From NCBI GenBank assembly GCA_900548905.1, contig URMK01000050.1, positions 1 through 51,479 of the forward strand: a stretch of DNA of 51,479 nt. Direction: 5' to 3'. Below are positions 9,039 to 17,640 of the stretch, piece by piece. The translations under genes were made by a program, and so were the position numbers. The stretch comes from an uncultured Lachnospiraceae bacterium (GTDB lineage Bacteria > Bacillota > Clostridia > Lachnospirales > Lachnospiraceae). Numbering within the stretch: the first letter of the stretch is position 1; every line of letters starts with the position of its first letter. Below the pieces are notes generated by a model. That model worked only from the letters and a program-made list of their open reading frames with translations, made no database searches and was not told the DNA's origin.

Positions 9039-10109
9039 TTACCAGAGCCCGAGCATACGCTGCAGGGTCAGGCTTACAAGAGTGATGGCCGCCCAGCAGG
9101 TGACGCCCAGGACAATAGGTCTGCCACCTGTTTTTACCAACTTCACCACATTCGTATTCATCCCTATCGCCGCCATAGCCATAACTATAAAGAATTTGCT
9201 CAGCTGCTTCAATAAGCCGAATACCCCATTGGCGGCCTCCAGCGCCGCTCCGGAAAAGACAGATGTGATAACCGTCGTTATAACGGATGCCCCTACAAAA
9301 TACAGGATGAACATGGGAAATATGGATTTCAGGCTCACTGCTGTGCCCTCACCCCGGTTTTCCTTCTTTTCCCTGCGCATCCTCACAAAAGCGAGCACCA
9401 GTGTAATCGGTATGATAGCCAGCGTCCTTGTGAGCTTCACAATCGTTGCATATTCCAGCACCGTGCCGTTCGTCCCATGCAGGGTATCCCAGGTAGATGC
9501 CGTTGCGGTTACCGAAGACGTATCATTGACCGCGGTGCCGGCAAAGAGGCCGAAGCCGGTATTCGTCAGCCCCAGCAGGCCGCCCATTGTGGGAAAAAGC
9601 AATGCCGCTATTATATTAAACAGGAAAATGACCGATATGGCTTGGGCGATTTCTTCATCGTCCGCATCGATTACCGGCGCGGTGGCCGCAATTGCCGATC
9701 CGCCGCAGATGCTGGAACCAACCCCAATCAGGGCAGCAGTCTTTCCCGGAATCTTTAGAAGTTTATACATGAGGAAGGCGACTGCCAGAGATGTGCTGAT
9801 AGTGGAAAGAATGATAGGCAGCGATGTCATTCCCACTTTTCCAATCGTTGCCAGATTCAGGCCGAAGCCCAGAAGAATGACTGCATATTGAAGAATCATT
9901 TTAGATGTAAACGCAATTCCCTCACGGTAAGCCGTTTTGTCTTTCATGGCTACAGCCAGCACCATTCCCGTGAGGATCGCAATCACCGGTGCGCCTGCCA
10001 CCTCCAGTACACCTGCCAGCCTGACGAGCAGCCAGCATAATAATGCAACCAGGAAGCATAATCCGATACCTTTTCCTTTTTTTCTGATAAATTCCATGAT
10101 CCACCTCAT
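9039..10109 (-). CDS. YeiH/UPF0324 family membrane transporter (putative sulfate exporter family)
   Basis: Polytopic inner-membrane protein of 356 residues with about ten hydrophobic helices, matching the family usually annotated as putative sulfate exporter. Family blocks visible include GVGSSICGGSAIAATAPVI and FGLFAGTAVNDTSSVTA, the glycine/serine-rich signatures, and a TRTLAIIPITL segment. The true substrate of the family is poorly established. ATG 10109 is used here; an in-frame ATG at 10097 with GAGG six bases upstream is an equally good start. It is a single gene on the minus strand, converging with the diguanylate cyclase with 27 bp between stop codons. Confidence 0.85.
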   Translation of the reverse strand: MRWIMEFIRKKGKGIGLCFLVALLCWLLVRLAGVLEVAGAPVIAILTGMVLAVAMKDKTAYREGIAFTSKMILQYAVILLGFGLNLATIGKVGMTSLPIILSTISTSLAVAFLMYKLLKIPGKTAALIGVGSSICGGSAIAATAPVIDADDEEIAQAISVIFLFNIIAALLFPTMGGLLGLTNTGFGLFAGTAVNDTSSVTATASTWDTLHGTNGTVLEYATIVKLTRTLAIIPITLVLAFVRMRREKKENRGEGTAVSLKSIFPMFILYFVGASVITTVITSVFSGAALEAANGVFGLLKQLSKFFIVMAMAAIGMNTNVVKLVKTGGRPIVLGVTCWAAITLVSLTLQRMLGLW

Positions 10110-10180
10110 TTGTTTTTTTCTCCCAGATTATACAATCAGAGATGGATAAAGTAAATTTATATATTTTTATATAATGATAA

Positions 10181-10422
10181 TTATTTCTTATCATCATACA
10201 AATCTGTGTCCATTTCTGCCGCTGTTGGGCGGACAATCGCCTTATTATTCACGTAATCCGGCAGTTCCTTCACGAACTTTTCAAAACCGCGGATGCCGAG
10301 AACACCGGCCGGGGGATTCAGGAAAAGCTCACCTTTCGCGGCGAGCTCCTCCCTGGCAATTTTATATTTATTCTGAAACTGGGCGGAAGTTTTTCTCCGG
10401 TATCTATTCTTTTCTGCGCCAT
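10181..10422 (-). pseudogene. small disrupted gene (frameshift)
   Basis: GGGAGG precedes an ATG at 10422 that opens MAQKRIDTGEKLPPSFR, then drifts into a low-quality frame ending at 10318. A different frame carries a more protein-like stretch down to a stop at 10181 (KYKIAREELAAKGELF, then GIRGFEKFVKELPDYVNNK). The simplest reading is a gene whose start and body are now in different frames, or two remnants joined by a deletion. I do not recognise the family with confidence. Confidence 0.4.
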
Positions 10423-10507
10423 AGTATCCTCCCTGATTTTCCTTATTATTCGATTTGCAGCAATTCGCTTCTGCAAGGAAACCATACACCCTGACACAAT
10501 AGGAGAG

Positions 10508-11485
10508 TCAAGTATGACTTTCGGCGACGGCCCCCACAACAGCATGCGGCACATAGGCTTCTTCCAGAAAGGCGATCTCCTCCTGCGTAAGTGCCACTTC
10601 CAGACTGCCTGCGGCATCATCAAGATATTCCGCTTTTGTGGCGCCGATAACAGGAGCAGCAACGCCTTTTGCATACTGCCATGCCAGTGCGACCTGTGTC
10701 ATGGTGACTCCCTTTTTCTCTGCGGTCCGTGACACACGTTTCACGATTTCCATATCGCTTTCCTGTGTCTTGTCATACTTCCCTTTCGCAGTCACATCTG
10801 TTTTGCTGCGCAGGGTGTCAGCAGACCAGGTGGGACGTGACAGTCTCCCGGCAGCAAGCGGGCTGTAGGGTGTCCTCGCCACATCCTGTTCCCTGCAGAT
10901 CGGGATCAGCTCCCGTTCATCTTCACGGTACAGCAGATTGTAGTGGTTCTGCATGGAAACAAATTTGGTCCAGCCGTTCTTTTCCGCTGCATGCTGCATG
11001 TTCATAAACTGGTATCCGTACATGGCGGAGGCGCCGATGGCACGGACCTTGCCTGACTGAACCATTTTATGCAGCGCCTCCATGGTTTCTTCTATCGGTG
11101 TGCCGTAATCAAAACGATGGATGATCAGCAGATCAATATAATCTGTCCCCAGCCTTTTCAGGGATCCCTCCACCTCTGCCGGTATCGCATCCTTTGAAAG
11201 CTTTCCTTCATTAAAATACACTTTTGTGGCGAGAACCACCTTATCCCTTGCTGTGTTGTTCCTGATCGCTTTTCCCAGATACTCTTCGCTCGTCCCTGCC
11301 GAATAGCAGTTGGCAGTATCAAAAAAAGTGATGCCAAGCTCCAGCGCATGCCTGACAATGGCCTCGCTCTCCTGCGGGTTCAGCGTCCATGCATGCATTT
11401 TGCTTGCCGGATCTCCAAAACTCATGCAGCCTACACACAGCCGTGATACCTCTATATCCGATTTCCCCAGTTTTATATATTCCAT
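10508..11485 (-). CDS. aldo/keto reductase
   Basis: NADPH-dependent oxidoreductase of the AKR superfamily with a TIM-barrel fold, 325 residues, cytoplasmic. The catalytic tetrad is visible: Asp56 and Tyr61 in FFDTANCYSAG, Lys88 in LATKVYF and His123 in IIHRFDYG. The C-terminal cofactor region APVIGATKAEYLDDAAGSL is also typical. ATG 11485 is chosen because AAAGGA precedes it and the family's usual start (MEYIKLGKSDIEVSRL) begins there; upstream in-frame sequence to 11584 is not family-like. It lies directly downstream of the flavodoxin remnant and may once have shared a transcript with it. Physiological substrate unknown. Confidence 0.93.
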   Translation of the reverse strand: MEYIKLGKSDIEVSRLCVGCMSFGDPASKMHAWTLNPQESEAIVRHALELGITFFDTANCYSAGTSEEYLGKAIRNNTARDKVVLATKVYFNEGKLSKDAIPAEVEGSLKRLGTDYIDLLIIHRFDYGTPIEETMEALHKMVQSGKVRAIGASAMYGYQFMNMQHAAEKNGWTKFVSMQNHYNLLYREDERELIPICREQDVARTPYSPLAAGRLSRPTWSADTLRSKTDVTAKGKYDKTQESDMEIVKRVSRTAEKKGVTMTQVALAWQYAKGVAAPVIGATKAEYLDDAAGSLEVALTQEEIAFLEEAYVPHAVVGAVAESHT

Positions 11486-11574
11486 GTTTGCTTTTTCCTT
11501 TCTTCTCTGCCTGTCCGATTTTCCATACGTTTCATACCCTCTGTTCCGGCAATTGCTGCCGGATTCCCGGCTCG

Positions 11575-11802
11575 TCAAACCCATTTTGCTATATCTTTCT
11601 CAGCCCCGGACACACTGCTTCCGCGGATCGCCAGCCCGGCTTCCACCGTGGCCTGCGGGCACAGCCTCCTAATATCCGCAATGCTGCTGCCCAAACCGCT
11701 TCCCTCATGGGTGCAGAAGGGTTTGATTGTTTTGCCGGTAAAATCAAAATGTTCCAGGAATGTAAAAACCGCCATCGGCATGGTTCCCCAATAATTGGGA
11801 TA
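11575..11802 (-). pseudogene. flavodoxin, 3' part only (5' part removed by insertion)
   Basis: The C-terminal half of a flavodoxin-like electron carrier is intact: YPNYWGTMPMAVFTFLEHF, then KTIKPFCTHEGSGLGSS and GLAIRGSSV, ending at a stop at 11575. These are the second FMN loop and the last strands of the family. Family similarity ends at the Tyr codon 11800-11802, and the next upstream codon in frame is TAG. Roughly the first 90 residues, including the phosphate-binding loop, are missing. The break coincides with the start of foreign DNA carrying recombinases, so I infer the gene was split by integration. Confidence 0.8.
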
Positions 11803-12193
11803 CTAAAATGTAGCCCACCTCCGCAACCCCTTGTATTCTCTGGCTCTAACACCATACAAAAATGTGTTTTGTGTTCCTTTTTTTCTGACGTTCCCTGACT
11901 CTGGGCCGACAATTGCTCTATATCTATTTTACTACCATCCCTGTGCTTACTTCCAATACTTATATTGCATTGGGAATCATGCCTGTGATGTATGCCTGCC
12001 GGTTGCGTTCAGTATACGCTTTGAAGTTAACTCAAAGTCAATACTTTTTTTCTCCCGTGTGTGATTTCACAGACCATTATAAAAGTGCGGCCTGAAAAAC
12101 AGAAGTTTAAAAAAGTTTATGTCACATCAACCATTGGTTCATGCGAAAGAGCCAGCAGGCATTTGTTACCCGCTGGCTCTATGTAGATAATTC
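11803..12193. other. non-coding left end of the element
   Basis: About 390 bp between the flavodoxin break and the last gene of the recombinase module. Only short, unconvincing open frames are present. It probably holds the attachment-site arm and recombinase binding sites; I could not identify terminal repeats by eye. The terminator at 12143-12180 lies inside it. Confidence 0.5.
12143..12180 (-). terminator. terminator of the recombinase operon
   Basis: AGAGCCAGC (12148-12156) and GCTGGCTCT (12172-12180) form a 9-bp perfect stem, extendable to 12 bp with one G-U pair on the minus-strand RNA, followed by a short T-run. It starts 14 bp beyond the stop of the TnpC-like gene. Confidence 0.6.
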
Positions 12194-12577
12194 TTATAAA
12201 TCTTTGAGAATATTGAGGCTTTTCTTGTTCAATGCCTTTTGCAGCTTTTGGTTCTCTTTCTTCAGGACTTCATTTTCCTGTTTCAGCTTTGCGACCTGCT
12301 GCTGCAGGAGTTCAATCCTTCCATCCATTGCTTTATCGAGGATGCTTCGCCGGGGATCAACCGTTCCGGCCTGCTGTGCGGCCGCCCGGTCAATCTCCGC
12401 CCTTACCGCAGGATTCTTGTAAAAAAATCCTCTTGAAAAACCGGTCATTTTCATTAGTTGGGGAACGGATATCCGCTCTCCGTCCTCCAGCAGTTTCCGG
12501 ATTGCCACTTTTGCGGAGGTTATCTTTTCATCGCTCCGCACCTTATTCAGTTCAATCATCTTATCGTATTTGCTCAT
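12194..12577 (-). CDS. Tn554 TnpC-like small transposition protein (DUF6262-like)
   Basis: 127-residue protein with an N-terminal helix-turn-helix-like segment (ISVPQLMKMTGFSRGFFYKNPAVR) and a C-terminal leucine/glutamine-rich coiled coil (about residues 90-120). Length and layout match TnpC of Tn554 (about 125 residues), an accessory factor affecting the orientation and frequency of Tn554 transposition. ATG 12577 has GGTGGAG upstream; ATG 12595 would add six residues. It overlaps the 3' end of the upstream recombinase, which indicates translational coupling as the fourth gene of the module. Confidence 0.7.
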   Translation of the reverse strand: MSKYDKMIELNKVRSDEKITSAKVAIRKLLEDGERISVPQLMKMTGFSRGFFYKNPAVRAEIDRAAAQQAGTVDPRRSILDKAMDGRIELLQQQVAKLKQENEVLKKENQKLQKALNKKSLNILKDL

Positions 12578-14060
12578 ATTCTCCACCCCATCCATCTAAA
12601 TGTTCCAGCAGTGTTCTGGTCTGTTCTTCCCTGGCTTTCCGTGTTTCATCTGCCAGAAACTGATTGCTCATTTTGCGGTAGTGCATCACGGCATGGACGC
12701 CTTTATGCCCCAGCAGCTTGGCGATTGTCCAGTCATCCAGATGCATATCCGTCAGTTTTACGCCGTAAGTGCGCCGGAACATATGCGTTCCAAACTTGAA
12801 AGGGTTTCCCTCGTCATCCCGCAAGTCCTCTTTCTGGATCAGACCCAGGACTTTGTGCTTGATTGTGGTGTACTGAAGCGGACGGCTGTTATCCCTCTCA
12901 TTCACAAAAATATACGTTGTTTCTCCATAATTCGCTTCTGTATAGGCGATTGCCTTTTTTATCAGTGCGGCAAGACCGGCGCTGACTGGTTTCTGAAAGG
13001 TCTTTGTCTTGACCTGCTGGATTGTGATCATGTCCACACCGTTTGGCCTCGACAGGCAGTTTCTCTGTAATGTGAGGGTGTCAGAGATTCTGGTTCCCAG
13101 CATCTGGTGGATGACAAGGCAACGGGTGATCTGCTCATCCAGCTTTGTAATATGTGCATTCAGCCGTTTCATCTCCGCATCGGAGTAGGTTTTAAACTCC
13201 GGCTGAATCTCTGGCGGGATGTCCGTACTGAGGAACAGCTTTTCCAGATGCGGGTACTCATAAATCTTTCCGATGCTCTCCAGCACCGACCGCAGCTTTA
13301 GGATGTCATCGCTGTTTCCTCTCCCGGAGCTTCCGTTTGTCGCCTTATGTATGAGGTATTCCTCCAGTAAGGCTCTGTCGATTTCTGCACAGGAATTCAG
13401 TTCCTTGTGCTGTTCTTCCAGATACTTTGAAAACTGCCGCAGGGAAGTCATTTCCCGCTTTACCGTTCCCAGCTTTTCATATTTCAGATGCAGGTATATG
13501 GCCTGTTTTGCTTCTTCCCGGATACCCGTCTGTCGTATTCCGGTAAAGTTTATGGTATCTGTCTTATAAATCGGGTTTTCTTCGATGGCAAGATCCAGCT
13601 TATCCAGTCTCCAGATATCTTTTTCCTGCTCCGGCCGCAGATCGTCCGGCTGTAAAAACCGGATCAGCCGTCTCATATAGCCGATCAGCCGTGCGTCCAC
13701 TACTTGCCTTGTTCCATAGATGTTGATTTTCTCTCTCGTTATGGCAATCCCGTTCTGCAGCATCCATCCTTTCAGCATCTGCACCCATTTCTTTTCATCC
13801 CACTCCAGCAGGCTTTTGGGGCATCTTCTGAGTGTCATCAGGAAGGCGCAGCATTGCATAAAATAGGACTTGTCATGCTGGATTGTGTTAAGCGACACCT
13901 GTCTGCCCCGTTCTCTGATATAGTCTGCAAATTCCTTTTTCATCGCTTCCTCAGGCAGCGCCGAAAGGTCATAAAAATCTTGCCTGCCAATCATTCTTAC
14001 AATGCTTTCCGGTGCGTTTTGGCAGCATTCCAGTTCCCGGTAGTAAATCCTATCTTCCAT
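12561..14060 (-). CDS. tyrosine recombinase, third of a trio
   Basis: Site-specific recombinase of 499 residues. The catalytic domain is C-terminal: GTRISDTLTL (first Arg), a lysine in QQVKTKTFQ, HMFRRTYG (His426, Arg429), LLGHKGVHAVMHY (His452 and nucleophile Tyr461). All residues needed for strand exchange appear present. The N-terminal half includes SAM-like core-binding regions. Its ATG overlaps the end of the second recombinase by 11 bp and is preceded by AAAGGAGG inside that gene, so the two are translationally coupled. Three adjacent different tyrosine recombinases are the hallmark of Tn554-family or recombinase-in-trio elements. Confidence 0.88.
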   Translation of the reverse strand: MEDRIYYRELECCQNAPESIVRMIGRQDFYDLSALPEEAMKKEFADYIRERGRQVSLNTIQHDKSYFMQCCAFLMTLRRCPKSLLEWDEKKWVQMLKGWMLQNGIAITREKINIYGTRQVVDARLIGYMRRLIRFLQPDDLRPEQEKDIWRLDKLDLAIEENPIYKTDTINFTGIRQTGIREEAKQAIYLHLKYEKLGTVKREMTSLRQFSKYLEEQHKELNSCAEIDRALLEEYLIHKATNGSSGRGNSDDILKLRSVLESIGKIYEYPHLEKLFLSTDIPPEIQPEFKTYSDAEMKRLNAHITKLDEQITRCLVIHQMLGTRISDTLTLQRNCLSRPNGVDMITIQQVKTKTFQKPVSAGLAALIKKAIAYTEANYGETTYIFVNERDNSRPLQYTTIKHKVLGLIQKEDLRDDEGNPFKFGTHMFRRTYGVKLTDMHLDDWTIAKLLGHKGVHAVMHYRKMSNQFLADETRKAREEQTRTLLEHLDGWGGEYEQIR

Positions 14061-15807
14061 TTTTTCCTCCTTTCTTCAGACCGGCCGTCAGGCTTACATC
14101 TGGATTTTTAAAGTATTCATCGTTTGCTTTTGCAATCTTCCTCGGCACATAATCCACATACTGCTGTGTCATTTCTTCATAGTTGTGTCCCAGGTAATCC
14201 CTGACGCCCTGGAGGGATACGCCGCTGTCATAAAAGAAGGTTGCTACTGTATGGCGGTAATCGTGGGATTTGAATACATAGTCACCTCCCTCCACCTCAT
14301 TATCCTGGCAGAATTTCTTCATCTGATGCCGGAAGGTTTGGCTCCGGTATGGCCCTCCGTATTGATTCTTAAACAGGTAATCATCCGGGCCGATGCCGTT
14401 TCGCTTGATATACACCTGCATGATTTTGTACAGCCCCTCTGAAATGGGGATCTTTTTGTAGCTTTTCATCTTGATCTGATACACCTGTATCCATGCGTCC
14501 TGCTCCTTTTGGAAGTAGGCATTTCCTTTCAGGGTACACACCTCGCTGATCCGCAGGCCCAGTGTCCACAGGTGCAGGTACATGCACCGCAGGTGTTCCG
14601 GAAGCAGGTGCAGCCTGGAGAGCATTTCCTCACAGACTTCTGGGGAAACGCTGCGGTCATGGTGTTTGGGCAGTATTTTTTTCTGGTAGTATTCGATGCG
14701 GAAGGGAACCTTTTCCATGTATCCCCGCGCCACTAATAACCGGAAAAATTGCGCCAGCCCTGTCAGGTACTCGTTAAATGTCTTTGCTATGATATTCCGG
14801 TCCTGCAGTTCTCTCAGATAGCGGTCTGTCTGTTCTGCTGTGCAGTCACATACCTTCCAGTTCCTCTCACAGAGCCACACAAGGAAGTTCTGGATTCCTC
14901 CATACTTAATGACTATAGTGCTGACTGACTGGCCTGTAACTCCAATCTGATACTTCATGTATTCCTGTGCGTACCTGCGGTTTTCCGGATCAGTAATCTC
15001 CAGAAACGATACGCTGCTGAAGGAGGCGCTTGGGTTCACCCGGTTCTTTGGCAGGTTCAGCCGCTCCAGATACCAGATGTTTGCATCCCAGTGGATTTCC
15101 TCACTCTGCAGAAATATGGTTTTCCGGCAGAAGTTGAGGCTTGGCAGGAGCTGCTGTTTCCTTGCCCTGCTGGTTGTATGCCTGTCGAGATAAGCATCAT
15201 ATTCCTGTACCTGTGCCGCTTCCAGCTTTTCGATATCCTCAATTCCTTTTTCTGCGCAGTAATCATAAAGGGCTTGGAGTCCTGACAGTTTCTGTTCCCG
15301 TCTGCGCGGTTCTTTGAACCGTTCGATTAAAGCATTGAGTGTCTGGAAAATCTGTGCTTTTACTGTCTGCGAACAGGGCCGTTCAAAATCCCATACCATG
15401 TTGCTTCTGTTTCTGACAGAGTCAAATTCCATTGCAATGCTCTGGTCGGAATGATAGGGGATAAACAACACCCTGTTCTCCAGTTGCCACTGGCACTGCA
15501 CCCGTCCTGCCAGCGTTTTCATCTGCTCCCGGACTGCATGCTGCTTTACCCGGTCAAAGGCCAGCAGATAACGGTCTGGCTTTTTGATGTGCTGGCTGTA
15601 TTCCAGATATTCTTCGTATGCCTGCCGCAACGGGTAGTCCATATCAGTGATGCTTTGGATTCCCCGGTCAAGCAGGAATTGTTTTAGTTTGTTTTTGCCA
15701 ACACCGTCTATCTCCGTGCAGGCTTCCAGTTCTTCTAAAACCCGTCTTGGCACTGCCAGAAACCGGTTCTCCTGCGGTTCGACCCGCTGTACTGCATAGG
15801 CGGGCAT
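14050..15807 (-). CDS. tyrosine recombinase, second of a trio (TnpB-like)
   Basis: Large tyrosine recombinase of 585 residues, comparable to Tn554 TnpB (about 630). Catalytic signatures: LGLRISEVCTL (Arg419), IKMKSYKKIP (Lys), SHDYRHTVATFF (His515, Arg518), DYLGHNYEEMTQQYVDY (His541, Tyr550). A long N-terminal arm of about 280 residues has no recognised domain and may bind end sequences. GGGAGGTGATG precedes ATG 15807; the gap to the first recombinase is 15 bp. It ends within the start of the third recombinase, forming one operon. Confidence 0.88.
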   Translation of the reverse strand: MPAYAVQRVEPQENRFLAVPRRVLEELEACTEIDGVGKNKLKQFLLDRGIQSITDMDYPLRQAYEEYLEYSQHIKKPDRYLLAFDRVKQHAVREQMKTLAGRVQCQWQLENRVLFIPYHSDQSIAMEFDSVRNRSNMVWDFERPCSQTVKAQIFQTLNALIERFKEPRRREQKLSGLQALYDYCAEKGIEDIEKLEAAQVQEYDAYLDRHTTSRARKQQLLPSLNFCRKTIFLQSEEIHWDANIWYLERLNLPKNRVNPSASFSSVSFLEITDPENRRYAQEYMKYQIGVTGQSVSTIVIKYGGIQNFLVWLCERNWKVCDCTAEQTDRYLRELQDRNIIAKTFNEYLTGLAQFFRLLVARGYMEKVPFRIEYYQKKILPKHHDRSVSPEVCEEMLSRLHLLPEHLRCMYLHLWTLGLRISEVCTLKGNAYFQKEQDAWIQVYQIKMKSYKKIPISEGLYKIMQVYIKRNGIGPDDYLFKNQYGGPYRSQTFRHQMKKFCQDNEVEGGDYVFKSHDYRHTVATFFYDSGVSLQGVRDYLGHNYEEMTQQYVDYVPRKIAKANDEYFKNPDVSLTAGLKKGGKNGR

Positions 15808-15822
15808 ATCTCATCACCTCCC

Positions 15823-16941
15823 TTACAACAGCTTCTCCACCCCATACATGGCAGAATGCTTTGTATAAAATTCCTCGCTGGCCTCCAGCAGCTCATCGTC
15901 CACAATGTTTAAGTATTTGATGGTTGTCCCGATGTGCTTATGCCCAAGGGCCTGTTGGATCAGCTCCAGCCGCCAGCCTGCCTTTCGGCGCATATTGGCA
16001 AAATACCTCCGGAGCATATGGGGCGTCAGATCAATCCCTGTTTTTTTCTCCATCCGGTTCAGCATGTCGTAGACGCTGTCCACCTTCAGGGGCTGTCCGG
16101 CCGTCTTGCCTGTGATAGTAATAAACAGGAACCTTTGGTGCTGTAACAGCTCCCTGTATTCCGCAAGATAGTACATCAGGAATTCATACGTTTCATCACT
16201 GATTTTGGCTTTACGGTACTCGGCATTCTTGGCTCTGGCTTCGTTCTCGTTATCTTCCCGGAAGTAGACGCCTACCATGTGATGCTGGTAGTCAATGTCA
16301 TGGATATAATTCACGCCGAGGATTTCCCCGATGCGGAATCCTGTTTCCGCAATCATCAGGAGGAGAAGCTGGTCACGGCAGTTTGTGCAGGACTGCAGGA
16401 TGGTGGTGATTTCCTCATGCTCTGCCGGTCTGACCTTTCGTTCCTCTGCCTTTAAATATCCCTTAAAGGACTGGTACCGCAGCTTTTTCTGGACCCCTAC
16501 GGCGTTGGCCGCCATGTGGTAATTGTAGGACAGCACTTTCAGGCTGTGGAACTGCTCGTATTCTGCCTCGGCAAAAAGATAGAACCTGAACACATCCTCA
16601 AGGTATGCGTTACAGGTTCCATTGTTTATATTTCTTATGCTGTTGTCCTGTGTGTGGTTCCCGGCTTTCAGCCAGTGCAGGAAGTTTACGAAGTGTTCGT
16701 TCTGCCGCTCAAAGTCCAGACCGCAGACCTCTGTTATCTCCATTGGAAGCTCTTTTAAGTATTCCAGATAGTAACAGATTGCAAATGCCGCCCGCTTCAC
16801 GGTATTGGGTGACCGGTTGGATTTTATCTTGTGCTTCAGGTATTTGGAGGGCGGCAGTACGATTTCCATTGATTCGCAGTTGCGGATATAATAATATTTG
16901 ACTGCGCCCTCGTCTACGGACTCTACGGAATATTGTCTCAT
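15823..16941 (-). CDS. tyrosine recombinase/integrase, first of a trio (TnpA-like)
   Basis: Phage-integrase-family recombinase of 372 residues, similar in size to Tn554 TnpA (361). A SAM-like core-binding domain (about 35-150) precedes the catalytic domain with ETGFRIGEILG (Arg203), a Lys in YRKAKIS, HMLRRYFA (His308, Arg311) and ALGHKHIGTTIKYLNI (His334, Tyr343). ATG 16941 is chosen because AAAGGAGG stands before it; upstream in-frame sequence to 17016 lacks a ribosome binding site. First gene of the four-gene recombinase operon, next to ICE accessory genes. Confidence 0.9.
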   Translation of the reverse strand: MRQYSVESVDEGAVKYYYIRNCESMEIVLPPSKYLKHKIKSNRSPNTVKRAAFAICYYLEYLKELPMEITEVCGLDFERQNEHFVNFLHWLKAGNHTQDNSIRNINNGTCNAYLEDVFRFYLFAEAEYEQFHSLKVLSYNYHMAANAVGVQKKLRYQSFKGYLKAEERKVRPAEHEEITTILQSCTNCRDQLLLLMIAETGFRIGEILGVNYIHDIDYQHHMVGVYFREDNENEARAKNAEYRKAKISDETYEFLMYYLAEYRELLQHQRFLFITITGKTAGQPLKVDSVYDMLNRMEKKTGIDLTPHMLRRYFANMRRKAGWRLELIQQALGHKHIGTTIKYLNIVDDELLEASEEFYTKHSAMYGVEKLL

Positions 16942-17069
16942 CTGCTGACCCTCCTTTCTTCTAACGTCATACACAGTATACCGTGTTTGTGCTATGATAG
17001 CTATCACAAAGACCACTGAAAAACCAATAAACTTTTGGGGCAGACTCTAAGCACAACTGACAATCTGTG

Positions 17070-17168
17070 TCAGTCATTCTGATAGCTTGCCGCTGTAAAA
17101 ACAGCAAGGGCTGCGGCTGCCATGAACAATGCAAGGGTTACCGCTGTCATTCCTATAATCCAGACCAT
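17070..17168 (-). CDS. 32-residue single-pass membrane peptide (DUF3789-like)
   Basis: A very short gene encoding MVWIIGMTAVTLALFMAAAA and ending AASYQND: one hydrophobic helix with a short polar tail. It has a good ribosome binding site (AAGGAAGG, seven bases before ATG 17168). Such tiny membrane proteins (DUF3789 type) recur beside accessory genes in clostridial ICEs. Role unknown. The size makes the call moderate; position and ribosome binding site support it. Confidence 0.6.
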   Translation of the reverse strand: MVWIIGMTAVTLALFMAAAALAVFTAASYQND

Positions 17169-17205
17169 TTGATTTCCTTCCTTTCTGCAGGGTGCTTTCT
17201 GTATG

Positions 17206-17601
17206 CTATAACATCTGGCATTCTGCCATCATAACTGCCTGATCTTCCTCCGCAAAGTATTGGTCCGCCGCATTGCGGTCTACCGCCAGAACCTCTCCAG
17301 CTTCTTTTTCTCCCATCTGGATGGGAGCCAGATGGCTGATAATCTTTTGGCACAGCTCCTGATCCGGACAGGTTTCCAGCATTCCCAGACTTGTATCCAC
17401 AATCAGCCGGTCCAGGATATCCGTTACAGTAATCTGCCTTGCATCGTATCCCTGACCGCCGATGAAATTGGCCAGGTTCTCAGGTGTAGAGGCGATCAGG
17501 TATTCCTCTCTTGGACCACCAGAAAAAGGATATACATACGCATACGCCATCGTTCCGGTATCCATGATTTTCTCAACCATTTCGCTATCTTCCTGCTTCA
17601 T
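17206..17601 (-). CDS. hypothetical ICE accessory protein
   Basis: 131-residue acidic soluble protein with no motif I recognise. It starts at ATG 17601 behind GGGAGGAAATC. The N-terminal part reads like a compact alpha/beta domain (MAYAYVYPFSGGPREEYLIAS) and the rest is helical. It sits between the resolvase-like gene and the small membrane peptide, in the same direction, so it is probably part of the element's regulatory or maintenance cluster. Confidence 0.65.
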   Translation of the reverse strand: MKQEDSEMVEKIMDTGTMAYAYVYPFSGGPREEYLIASTPENLANFIGGQGYDARQITVTDILDRLIVDTSLGMLETCPDQELCQKIISHLAPIQMGEKEAGEVLAVDRNAADQYFAEEDQAVMMAECQML

Positions 17602-17640
17602 ACTGATTTCCTCCCTGTTCTGTTTTCCATAAAAGGACTG

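Larger units (their letters stand above)
12194..16941 (-). mobile_element. Tn554/RIT-type recombinase module (trio plus TnpC-like protein)
   Basis: Four overlapping or tightly spaced genes in one direction: recombinases of 372, 585 and 499 residues, each with a full set of catalytic residues, and a 127-residue TnpC-like protein. The order and sizes match Tn554 (tnpA, tnpB, tnpC) with one extra recombinase, as in recombinase-in-trio elements. It lies 390 bp from the split flavodoxin gene. Confidence 0.75.

Noticed and set aside
12194..16941. Simple Tn554 transposon unrelated to the ICE
   Set aside because: Not excluded, but no second end or flavodoxin 5' part is found near 17 kb and ICE accessory genes follow directly, so the one-element reading is preferred.
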